Source: Aculops lycopersici
Lineage: Eukaryota > Arthropoda > Arachnida > Trombidiformes > Eriophyidae
NCBI GenBank assembly: GCA_015350385.1
Contig: WNKI01000002.1
Span: 9,322,711-9,386,710 of the forward strand
Direction of reading: 5' to 3'
Length of the DNA: 64,000 nt
In this document: piece by piece, positions 53,956 through 64,000 of the stretch
How positions within the stretch are numbered: position 1 is the first letter of the stretch
How the letters are laid out: each line of letters opens with the position of its first letter
Notes under the pieces: generated by a model
What the model was told of the DNA's origin: nothing
Databases searched by the model: none
Seen by the model: the letters and a program-made list of their open reading frames with translations, nothing else
Program-made: the position numbers and the translations under genes

Positions 53956-54715
53956 CTTGATTGTAGAGCATCGCTTGGCGCTGGTGCTGGGCAACCGCTT
54001 GGTCCAAATGCGAGCTGAGCCCGAAGAGCGAGTAGTCGTAGTGATCGGATTGCCGGTAGTTGCGAGCTGCAAGCCACAATTCCAGCTCGTGGTCCTTGTT
54101 GGCCGTTTCAAGCAAACGCCTGCTCGACTCGCTAAGTGGTCGGCCAGCGCCTCCAGTTGCCGTCACTCTGGTCACTTGTGGCGCTCGAAATTGATTAGAA
54201 AAGTTCGAGCGGTTGCTTGTAGTCGTCTTAGTTGTTGTAGTTGTTGTTAACGGTGAAAAAAGTGGACTTCCGGTTTTCCAATTCCCCGCTTTTCTTGACT
54301 GCTGCTGCTGCTTTATTCCAGGGTGAGGGGCCGAGGCTTTAAATGATTGAAAATGCGAATGATGCCCAGTGCTCGTGGTTGTGGTTGTGGTTGTAGTGGG
54401 TTTTGTTTCAAACTGATTGTAAACTCTATAGATCTTGGGACGAGTCGACGATTCGTTGCTTCCTCTACCATTTGATCTATCAGGAGGCTTGACTAAAAGT
54501 CGCTCGTTCGCTTCACTAACCTTATCCTTCCCTTTCGTGGTGAGCGCAACTTTTTCTCCCCGTATCGGTGCGTATGACGACGAGGACCTAGTTCCGTTGA
54601 TCGCACCGCCGCTAGGTCCTTCGATGAACGGGGTTTTACTTGGCGACGGCCAGTCGTCGTCGTCGTTGTCATCCGCATTGAACGGGGAGCATGAGCTACA
54701 ATTACGCTGCGACAT
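53956..54715 (-). CDS. First coding exon of an unidentified minus-strand gene
   Basis: 253 codons from an ATG (MSQRNCSSCSPF), ending at a strong donor (ATCAAG then GTGAGTCCC) in phase 1. The sequence is Ser/Thr-rich with an Asp run and Thr repeats. The last 60 residues look more structured (SSRRLLETANKDHELELWLA, then a Tyr-rich stretch and LSSHLDQAVAQHQRQ). Phase would allow splicing to the carbonic anhydrase exon at 51524. I do not recognise the protein. Confidence 0.5.
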
Positions 54716-56426
54716 TCGCGATGGCAGACGGTGGCCAGTGGTTTCTATGGTCCAATATATTGCTAAAGGTGAAGTCAGGTCACTAATTAGTCATACCGAA
54801 ATACGCGCACAAAAACACTCACACTTTCGGGTTATCGAGGGTAGGGGGGAAATCCTCAATTATCTATCATGAGGGTAATCAACTAACCTGACTTGTTGTG
54901 CCGCTGGCCAGCAGATCGGCTAGCCGAAACATATAATAGACTCTCGCCGCCAGACATCATCGGTGACAACAAGTTGCAAGCGAGCGCAGTAATTCTGGGC
55001 ATTTTCATGCTCACTGGCTTCTTGTGATACTATTCTCACTACTACTGTTGGTATCAATATTACTATTATTATTATTATTATTGTTATATCAGGTATCACA
55101 GATGAGTTGGCAATCTATTCGGACCAATAGATTGCTTGTTCAGTGTTCGTTGTGCAAATATAACACAGGTTAAAACAATCACAATAATTGGAAAAATATA
55201 ATAATTCACCATCCGAAGGTTCATTTGGGCAGTTGATGCTAATAGAAGCTCGATGTAATACAAATAGTTATGTGGATAAATGAATAGAGAGAGAGACTCT
55301 TTGTGGTATGGATAAAAAGTGCATGATTGGGTTCATAGAGGTGAAAATTGTTGCTCTTGTGCGTTTTTGCAAATCAGCATGACAAATTACCTCAGTAGCG
55401 AACTGCAGCTCTTGGTGCAGTTTCATCATGAGAGCAAAAATAGCAGGTTGTTGCTGTTGTTGTTGCCTTTGCTATCTGTGCCACTAGACAGGATTACTTT
55501 CTTTTCGATTTTTTGTCTGCTGCCAGCGAGGATCGAGTGGACGCGCAAATCAGCAAGAGCAGGATGACTACAACAGCACCAATACCAATTATTATCATCT
55601 CATCAACATCCGTGCATCAGATGATTGGCCGATATCTCTCATGTCGCTGGCTTGATAGTTAGCCTGATAGTTGGCTGACTGTCGGATACCCGAGACCATT
55701 ACAAGCAAACATGTGCAACGACTTGAAATCCTCCTAGTGGAGGGATGCAATTAGTGCCAATTAGCCATCTGGTGCCTGGATGCTCACTACTTGAATTCGT
55801 GGACACGTCTCTTTCATCATGGGCAAGTTTTTGTCGTTCCACAGGCTCCAATCTGCATTGTATTAAAGGGAGGAGTAACTGTTTAGCGACCAGAGTCACT
55901 AAATCGATCTCTCTTTTGTGACAGGCAACCTGAAAAAGTTCTCAGTTCATAGATTTATGTTGTCCGCTGGAATCACTCTAGCTACAGACAAATGGATACT
56001 TCCCAACAGCCAACGGAACCTCACTGGCTGCGTGCGATATGCAGATACATGTAGTTTTAGATTTTTTGCTCCACCAGGTTCTACTTATCTACCACAAATC
56101 GATCTTTGCCTGTACGATGGCCAAGAGGCAGAATATAAGCTGCTTTCTGGCCCCAATTCAAGAAGTTTGTGGAGATCGAGATCTAATTGAAAGATCATCA
56201 AAAAAGAATCGCATGGTGATTGTGAAAAGGATAACTATATTTAGGTGTGCTAGTCTCAACGACGAGACTTGCCAAGAGCGGAACGGCGCCTAAGGAGCTA
56301 GGCGCTCAGCTCTCAAATAAGCGATGTATTTCATTTCGTTTTATTTTATCAGTTATTTTTCTTTCAGGACGTTTCAAATCAACTCTTTTAAATTGATTAG
56401 CATCGACTTGATCATCATCACCACAT
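54716..56426. other. Non-coding stretch downstream of MED25
   Basis: No gene is supported. The open frame at 55918-56190 (plus) shows no known domain. A minus-strand AATAAA at 56340-56345 is the probable MED25 polyadenylation signal. The part near 54720-54900 should be the leader or promoter of the exon ending at 54715. Confidence 0.45.
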
Positions 56427-59400
56427 TCAGTTCATCATGTTCCATTGTTGTTGTTGTTGTTGTTGCTGCTGCTGTTGCTGTTGTTGCTGCTGCAATAGAG
56501 CTGCTTGTTGTTGTTGGTGTTGTAAATGTTGTTGTTGCTGCTGCTGAGGGTTAATTGTTTGTATATGTGGTCCAATGTGGCGAACCTGACCCATTGGGTT
56601 GGTTTGTATCTGTTGAGATCCCGAGGTTCGTGTCATGACTCCAATTTGAGGTGTCTGTTGAAGTATATTCCTCAAATTTTGTGTATTTTGTGGGCTAACA
56701 TTGACATTCATCTGATTGGGTTGATTAATTATTATTGGCTGCTGGTGACGCTGTTGTTGTTGTCTTTGTTGCTGCTGTACTAGAGTCAATCTCTGTTGCT
56801 GTTGAAGCATATGGCGCTGTTGTAATTGATTGTGGTTGGCAGTGATTGTGGTTCCCATTGGTTGACGGATTTGTATTGGTCCCTGTTGTTGGGGGTGGTG
56901 CGAGACGTGTCCCTGAGATGTTTGGTTTCCGCCACCTTGTTGTTGCTGTTGAGGCACCATTTGTTGCTGAGGTACATGATGTATTTCCTGTTGTTGAAAC
57001 AAAGACTCACGTCTCCTGGCCTCCTGTAAATCAAGCTCAAGCTTCTGAATGTTGGTTAGGTTTTGTTGCCTACTAGCCACAGGAACGCCACCTGGACCAA
57101 CAGCGCGTTGCTGTGTCGGTTGCATAACCTGCTGGCCGGCAACTCCCGGTGCTTGGCCCCCAACTATCTGAGCATTCACCATTTGGCCACCAATCGTGAT
57201 TGGTTGCTGCTGGGTTCCAGGAGGTCCACCGATGATTCCCGAAACTTGCTGCTGTTGCATCGTCGCCGGTCCGCCACCACCGAGTGTCTGTCCATTGGGC
57301 GGCACTCCAATATGGCTATCGCCACCGACGAGCACCTGAGTTGGTCCACCGCCAACGGCTCCACCCTGGATTGTGTGCGTTTTGACTTGATGAGGAGTTG
57401 CAGGATGATTGTTTACTAATATATTTCCGGATGATTGTGTTGGTTGAACTAATGTTTGTCCTAAAACACTAGTGGGCACATTTGAATTGACAACATTGAC
57501 AGCGCCAACAATTGGTTGACCTTGAACCATTGAAGGAACAAAGTTTACAGTCTTCGATTGCTGTTGGGCATTTGTAATTGGTCCCAATGATGCATTTAGT
57601 AGTGGATTCTTAGTTTGCGGAGGCGTTTGACTAGCTTGCATTTGTATAGTTTGCACAGGTTGAACAACAGGAGGGTTGATCAATCTTGATGGTCCATGTG
57701 TACCCACGATTGTCGCCTGGTTCATCTGCGTAGGTGCCGAAGTTGTCACCAGTGTTGTGTGGAGATCCTGTTGTGGTTGAATCTGTTTTGTGTTGTTTCA
57801 TTGGAGGGTTGATAGTGATACATCAGGTAGATTAATATAGAGATTCGAAAGAGAAGGAGTCATGGTTTATAGGAGCGAGAGTGGGGAAGAGAGATAAGGA
57901 AAGAGAGCGAGTTGGATAGAGTATTCTGTAAGCTGCCATCAGTGGCTATTATGGGCGCTAACTGGATGGGTGTTTCTGCTGCTGGCTAATATTAGATTGT
58001 TGTGTCTGTCTGGCTAATTTTATGAGGGGACTGAGGCTGGCTTAATATGAATCTGTTCTGATCTGTTGAGTGAAGCTAACTGGGCTATCTAAGGTGTTGT
58101 ATCTTAATCACGTTATGAGGGATAATCTGAACGGCTGAAGCTTGATCTGTGTTATAATTATATGATTACTATCACTGCAATATGGCTTATTGGAAGCTAG
58201 GGATTATGATGTTTCAAAAGAATGAGTTTACGACAGGAGATAAGAGGAACAGCTTCGCACCTGATAATAGTTTCCTCCAATACTCATAGAGATTGGAACG
58301 TTCGCCGGTTGAACGATCACTTGCTGACCACCAGTAGATTGAATCTGAACAGGTTGCGCTTGTTGCAATTGCTGTTGTTGACCCTGAATAGTCTGCTGGT
58401 TGGAAGATTGTTGTTGTTGTTGTTGCGTTTGATGATGTCCAATATGTTGTTGTTGTTGTTGCTGCTGCTGCTGAGAGTGATGATGGTGCTGGTGTGTCGG
58501 TTGTTGCAACTGCATCGACAAGGTAGTTTGATGAGGAACATTGTGGGATACGACCTGGAAGGTTGATATTCCAGCGCTTTGATTTGGTTGCTGCTGGTGC
58601 AGCTGTCGAGATTGTTGTGTTTGTTGCTGTGGTTGCTGCTGAGTGGCTGGGGACATTTGCTGCTGGGATTGGATATGAGGTGATTGGGACATTTGAGGTT
58701 GCATCTTCTGTTGTTGTTGTTGTTGTTGTTGTGGTTGTTGCTGTTGATGTATAGGTCCAGCACGAGAAGTCTGGCCAACAACACGAGCTTGCATGATTGG
58801 CGTCTCGCCAACCAGCTGTTGATGCTGCGTATGCTGCTGGTGGTCAATCATTTGTTGTTGCTGTTGCGAATCAGACTGTTGTTGTTGAGCCATCTGCTGA
58901 TGCACCTGTCCCTGTTGTTGTTGTGATTGCACTTGATTTGTCGATGGACTTGCAGTCATTTGTTGCTGTGGACCTCCATATGCCATACTCTGACTCTGAT
59001 CCTTATGTTGCTGCTGACCCGCTTGTTGTGTTGGGTTAAATAAACTTACCTTTGGTTTCTGTGCATTTGGTACCTCAAGCTGCCTCTTAACCATATCAAA
59101 TTCTTCTTTCTTTGGTACCAACATTACATTTGATCCCTTATTATATTGAACTTGTCCCATTTGTTGCTGGCCCATAACAAGACGTACCTGCGGCGCTGGC
59201 GGTGCGCCCATAGGTGACGGGACTGAATACATGGCTTGTTGTTGAGGAGGTGTAGCATTGCTTGGTGAATGCGATCTCTTGGCTGTGATGGGCGAGGGGG
59301 CTGAATAGTTTGGTTGTGGTGGTGTCACAGTCGGTGGCGAGTAGGGTCGCTTCTGTCCACCACCGCCCATGATGGGTGATGGCATTTGCTTGTGAATCAT

Positions 59401-61095
59401 GGGTGACTGAGGTGATAAGACTTGTTGAATTAATTGTGGGCCATTCGAGGGGTAGAGCTGATTCGCCGGTGAGTTTGGCCCCTTTCCTTGGCTATTGGCC
59501 GGCGAAGGCATCTGCTTGTTAATTATTGCCTGTGGATTCATAACAACTTGCTGGTGTCCCATAGGCGAGTGATGATTTTGGTGGACTTGTTGTTGTTGTT
59601 GTTGTTGTTGTTGCGGCGGCGGCTGCTGCTGCTGCTGTTGTTGCTGGTGTTGCATTGGGTGCAATTGCTGTTGCTGGTTTTGTTGATGCTGAAGCGACTG
59701 CTGCTGGATTATATGTTGCTGAGTATTAACCAGAGGCGGGCCAGTTATTGCAGTATTGACAACATTATTGTTCATTGGTGTATTGGGAACGGTGTTAGAG
59801 GGGATAGAGCCTGTAGCTGCGGTGGCTATGGAAGCAGGAGATGGAGTGCCACCAACAGCAGCGATTTGATGATTAGGATGAACAAGTGTTGTACTAACAC
59901 TATTAATCGTGTGATGGTGATTTTGGTGTAAGTTGTGGTTCTGTTGTTGTTGTTGGTTGTTGTTGTGTTGCTGAAGTTGTTGGTGTTGAACGTTCGCATT
60001 GATTGTGGCTGTGGGTGGGGAAGTGAAACTTGGTGGACTAATTGGCCTTTCTTGTAATTGATAGTTTCTCAACAATACCAAGTGACGTGCGTCTCTGGCA
60101 TATTGTTTACTCATTGCTGATTGCAAATCGCCGCCTGCCTCTTCAAATAACTTGAAGAAGAATGACATCTTTCTTGGTGTTATTATAGACAAAGATATGC
60201 GCCTTTCGCGCATGTTGCTGACAAATTGCTCCAAGCCGAGACCAAAATAAGACGGACTTTCAATGCATGTCGTTTGATAAGGTGGAGAATTGCAAATCAG
60301 TATACAATGCTTGTTCCTAGTCTTATTGGATTGTGTTACAATTGACTTGTTATCATTATTATTTATACTAATAGCCGTTGTTGTGTTCGTTGTGGTGGTC
60401 GAAGTATTGGGCTTAATATCGGTGTTGTTGCATGTTGAAATGCCATTGTTGATAGCATCTGATGATGGGGAATTAATGGAGGCCGCTGCATCTATATCGT
60501 TCATATTTTCATTACTATTACTATTACTATTACTATTAGTGTTGTTATTGTTGTTACTTAATTCATTGTTGTCGTGATTTTGATATGAGTTAATTTTGAT
60601 TTGTTGCTGCTCTCGATGAAGGTGATTTTCGCTATCATTTTGATTCAACTCGTGCATAGCTTGAAAATCATCAAAAACTTGTAGAGCCGACGCCATACCC
60701 TCGGTGATGTGGCCGAAATTTTCTGCTCCACCCCCGACAAATTGCAATGTTTCTAGCCATAATAACAATTTTTGTGCACTTGACGTCGGGCCTATGCAAA
60801 CGCTGGCCGGCTCTAGGGCCGAGCTAGCCGTTGAATAGGTGACCAAGGCAAATAGAGCATCACTAAGACCCGCTTGTCGAGAGGAGGATCCGTTGGCTAG
60901 AGCCAGGCCACTTGGTGCGCCATTTACAGCTAACCCGTTGTGGATATTGTTGTTGTTGTTGATAGTAGTTTTTGTTCCATCAAGAGAGTATCCACAAAAG
61001 TATTCCAATGTTGGAATGATGTAATTAGTCTTTAGATTATCAATATGCGCTCCTAGATTAGCCGTCGCCTCGATGATGAAAACAACATCGGCCAT
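56427..61095 (-). CDS. Med25: Mediator subunit 25
   Basis: Two exons, 58261-61095 and 56427-57782, join in phase 0 across a 478-bp intron (CAG/GTGCGA ... ACAG/ATT), giving about 1,397 residues; human MED25 has 747. The N terminus is the von Willebrand A domain that docks on Mediator: VVFIIEATANLG, the cysteine-proline-rich PTSSAQKLL segment, GGGAENFGHITEGMASALQVFDDF, then, after a long Asn/Ser insert, HCILICNSPPY and RRISLSIITPRKM. The rest is mostly glutamine with Pro/Ser blocks; PKKEEFDMVKRQLEVP is one of the few structured-looking parts. The activator-binding ACID domain expected in the C-terminal half was not found; the protein ends in a Gln run and WNMMN. Numerous CAA/CAG runs make it prone to length variation. 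Confidence 0.93.
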
Positions 61096-63031
61096 TATGT
61101 ATATTATTACTGGTAAATTACTATTTTGTTGCTAATATAATGCGAATATAATAATTGTATCCTCACTTTTTGGGCGTAATAGCAATGGTGATATTAATCA
61201 TCAATAGTTATAACTTTAATTTTGTTGTCTAGATTAGTGGCAATAATGAATTGATCGATCGATTGATTGATTGTGGTAGTTGTGGTTATAGTTTTAGTTG
61301 TGGTTTTAGTTATAGTTAGAGTTAAAGTTATAGTTTTGGTGGTAATGATAATGGTGGTGGTAGTGGTGGCGGTGTGACTTTTTTCTTTAAATCTTCCACA
61401 CTCCACTTGCAATAGTAATTAGACTCAACTACTGGGCTTGATTAGAAGAATTTCACTAAGGACCATAACAATTTAAAGGGGGTCTTCTCCTTCTTGTTCT
61501 AGTAGGTAATAGTTTAAATATGAAGAGTCTCACTTCTAATACTAAATATATTCCACTATCTAGCAGTTGCGCCTTTCCCAACAAAATTCCCTCTCTTTGT
61601 GATTTCAACAATGTTGGGCCAACATGAAAAATGCAAGCCGACTTCGTCGTTTCTGTTACTGCTGCTGCTGCCGCCGCCGCCTGATGCTTGAGAGTGACCC
61701 GTTAGTTTGTGCAATACACATACACACTGAGCACAACACACAAAACTATCGCTGTTTTTCACTTCACTCGCTTGCTGGGGTTAGCGACGACGACGTCGCT
61801 GCTGCCATCGAATATTGTGTTGCCCCTGTCGGTTTGTTTGTGTCAACCAAGCGGCTCCCTGTGTTTGACTGTGTGTCTGCGCGTTTGAGTGTGCAAGTTT
61901 CCCATTGGCATCAGCCCGGCCGCCTGCCCATCCGAACTCTCTTGGCGCTACGTTTTGTGTCTGCATTTGCGCTTATTACACACACTCACACTGTGTATGA
62001 TGTGCGTTGCTCCAATGCCAATGGTAGACCGCCAACAAACTCAATTGCAACGACAGCGGCGGCGCACCATCAACAACACCAACCAAGACCAGCCGACAGC
62101 AACACACTCACTAAATTAGACGCATTTCCCGAAAGTCGCTGCTGCCGTCGACTCGAAAGCAACGACGACGACGAAAAAGAGTGCGGTGCTCTCGCTCGCT
62201 TGCTCTTTGCGCGAAGTCAAGTAAACTTCTCTGTCTCTCTCTCTCTTCTTGTTGTTGTTATATTTTATTCCTTCGCAATCTGCAGCCACACAATCTACTT
62301 CGCCTAGCCTATCATATTATTTATCACAACATTATATTAGATTCTCTATACATATATATATATATATATCTCGCCATTCAATTATACACCTATCACATGT
62401 TAGCTACCCTTTTATTGAGATATATCACTCAATATTATCACAATGTTTTAGTTCAACTCTACTAGACGCCTACAATACAAAACTACCAACAAAATGGACA
62501 CTCGGCTCCTCGAGACTTTAGTCCTAATCTCAAATGAGTGTGATTAACTGATACCAAGCTAGCTAAAGCTTTAGGTTGTTGAGAAGCTTTGTCATCGTCC
62601 TGGTCTCTAGAAATCATCTGGTCTACTTGTAGAAATCTAGACGAATGAATGCAGAGTAACTCTCGCTTGGTCAAAGATCCGATTTGGTTGAGATTTAACG
62701 CCTCAGTTGTCTGATTGGCTCGGATTTAGTCCAAATATATTTGTTGACACATCGAGCATACTATTGAATCATATCCAAATTGCACACAAACACATTAATG
62801 ATACAAGAAGCGATTATTCCTATCATCACCTGAGCACCAAATCTTATCTTCTTGAGACGTAATATTGCATTGAAATATTGAAGCATAATTGTACTATTAC
62901 TCACCTATTGAAACACCAGCCACCTATTTAAAAGATACAAAATTTGAAATCAAGTACATTGAGCTAATCGATCAACGAGCATTCAACTAGCTTATTAGTG
63001 ACGCAAACAACAATTACCACCACAACAACCG
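61096..63031. promoter_or_regulatory. Divergent spacer between MED25 and AMBRA1
   Basis: Should hold both promoters. It includes a degenerate hexamer-like stretch (GTTTTAGTTATAGTT type) at 61270-61345 and a TA run near 62351-62368. The 227-codon plus-strand frame at 61624-62307 is Cys/Arg-rich, has no domain and is not supported. Confidence 0.45.
61270..61345. repeat. Degenerate GTTATA/GTTTTA hexamer repeat
   Basis: Successive imperfect six-base units such as GTTGTG, GTTATA, GTTTTA and GTTAGA. Confidence 0.6.
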
Positions 63032-64000
63032 ATGGCTTCGGATTTGTCCAATAGCATCGAGGATGAGTCGACATCAACAACTACAACAACAAATAGCTCC
63101 CATGAATCAGCCACTGAACTTGAGCGATTGAATGGTGGGGCAGCTTTAACTGTCGAGAATAGTGGAGGACAACAGCAATCCCCAACACTAACTCAGCAAG
63201 ATGCTAACCAACTTCCAAGAGAAGCCATGGAGTCCATCGCTATTGATGAAAGCTCGTCATTTATAATTAGTAGCGACGATGATGTTGACAAGGAGACCGC
63301 CGCCCCGGTCGGTGGCGGTGTCCAATATGATAACAGTTCTGGATGTAAAATACTCAATGATGTTCACTTAATTAGAAACCGTTATGCAAGCACAAATCAG
63401 AGAATCAAAAGGCAAATCGAGCTTATGTCTGAGGATAAAGTTAGTCGACTTAAATTAGAGGAAGTTCATTCTTCGTTGCCAAGTTCAAACAAATCAACTT
63501 TTATTATGACATTCTCACCAGATGGCCGACGCGTTGCATCAACTCATGGCGATCATCGTATTTATATTTGTGATTTAAACACCGGTAAACTTCTTGATAC
63601 ACTTGAAGGTCATCCAAAGACGCCATGGTGCTTAGCATGGCATCCAATCAATACAGATATACTCGCTAGCGGCTGTCTAGCTGGCGAAGTTCGTGTTTGG
63701 GATCTTAAAACTAAAGCCTGCGAATCTTGGACTAATTCAACATCAAATAATAATAATCATAATAATAATATTATAACTAGTCTTGATTTTCATCCAAAAG
63801 AACGGATTCTAGTAATAGCAACAAATAATACTGTTAACTTTTGGGATTGGGGAAAATCAGAACCATTCGCTAGAGTTGAAACTTCACACCAGAGGGAGAA
63901 TGTCAAGTTTGTTGTATTTGATTCAACGGGCACCAAATTGATTACGGGTATCAATAATCTACCAAAATTTGTTAGCTGCAATAGCGAATCATTTCAAAGT
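63032..64000 (+). CDS. Ambra1: AMBRA1 (WD40 autophagy and cullin-4 adaptor), 5' part
   Basis: The frame is open from the ATG at 63032 to the window end (323 codons, no stop), so the gene is cut off. About 105 disordered acidic residues precede the conserved start (NRYASTNQRIKRQIELMSED). WD40 repeats follow with family-specific blocks: STFIMTFSPDGRRVASTHGD, HPKTPWCLAWHP, ILASGCLAGEVRVWDL and NTVNFWDWGKSEPFARVE, matching the N-terminal half of the AMBRA1 propeller. AMBRA1 is a substrate receptor of the CUL4-DDB1 ligase and promotes Beclin-1 dependent autophagy and cyclin D turnover. A small Asn run interrupts one blade. The second half of the propeller and the long disordered middle lie outside the window. 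Confidence 0.93.
   Translation, partial: MASDLSNSIEDESTSTTTTTNSSHESATELERLNGGAALTVENSGGQQQSPTLTQQDANQLPREAMESIAIDESSSFIISSDDDVDKETAAPVGGGVQYDNSSGCKILNDVHLIRNRYASTNQRIKRQIELMSEDKVSRLKLEEVHSSLPSSNKSTFIMTFSPDGRRVASTHGDHRIYICDLNTGKLLDTLEGHPKTPWCLAWHPINTDILASGCLAGEVRVWDLKTKACESWTNSTSNNNNHNNNIITSLDFHPKERILVIATNNTVNFWDWGKSEPFARVETSHQRENVKFVVFDSTGTKLITGINNLPKFVSCNSESFQS

Noticed and set aside
55918..56190. 90-codon plus-strand frame with a preceding acceptor-like TGACAG
   Set aside because: No recognisable domain and no partner exon found on either side.
61624..62307. 227-codon plus-strand frame upstream of AMBRA1
   Set aside because: Composition is biased to Cys, Arg and Ser, no domain is visible, and it lies in the MED25-AMBRA1 promoter spacer.

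Overview
The window is nuclear DNA of a metazoan, most likely an arthropod. Many genes are intron-poor and rich in CAA-encoded glutamine, and microsatellites are abundant; I lean towards a mite, but the sequence does not prove this. No bacterial-style operons, rRNA, tRNA genes or CRISPR arrays were seen. Two runs of N (6633-6983 and 35528-35720) are assembly gaps.

Layout. 1-2905 (+): the 3' exons of a GAS2-like cytoskeletal linker. 3116-3742 (-): a small CUB-domain secreted protein. 4534-11071 (-): a complete Ty1/copia LTR retrotransposon with identical 142-bp LTRs, a 5-bp target duplication, an initiator-Met tRNA primer site and a polypurine tract. Its pol frame runs on into an envelope-like glycoprotein, which is unusual for an animal copia element. 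11295-11912: a 618-bp element with perfect 195-bp inverted arms. 12177-16314: a compact cluster of SAC1 phosphoinositide phosphatase (+), NSRP1-like splicing regulator (-), UBE2J1-like ER ubiquitin-conjugating enzyme (+), and the 3' end of an unidentified minus-strand gene whose exons reach about 17.9 kb. 17.9-27.4 kb: a gene-poor, repeat-rich stretch. 27438-29858 (+): a single-exon amyloid-precursor-like protein. 30143-30808 (-): a single ORF joining an RPA70 N-terminal OB fold to the winged-helix tail of COP9 signalosome subunit 4. 30.8-38.5 kb: a second gene-poor stretch with a 28-unit CTAAA array and a long GA tract. 38546-41647 (+): a winged-eye/TNRC18/BAHCC1-type chromatin protein with an added TPR domain. 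Then importin beta-1 (-, 42286-44946), LIN54 (+, 46237-47775), cysteine dioxygenase (+, 49344-50024), an alpha-carbonic anhydrase (-, 50713-51524, 5' exon uncertain), two disordered orphan exons (-), MED25 (-, two exons, 56427-61095) and the start of AMBRA1 (+, 63032 to the window end).

How the genes relate. These are mostly unrelated housekeeping and regulatory genes packed as divergent or convergent pairs with short 3' spacing. There is no operon-like pathway. The most notable items are the envelope-bearing copia element, the RPA70N-CSN4 chimera, the TPR-Tudor-BAH fusion and the perfect foldback element.
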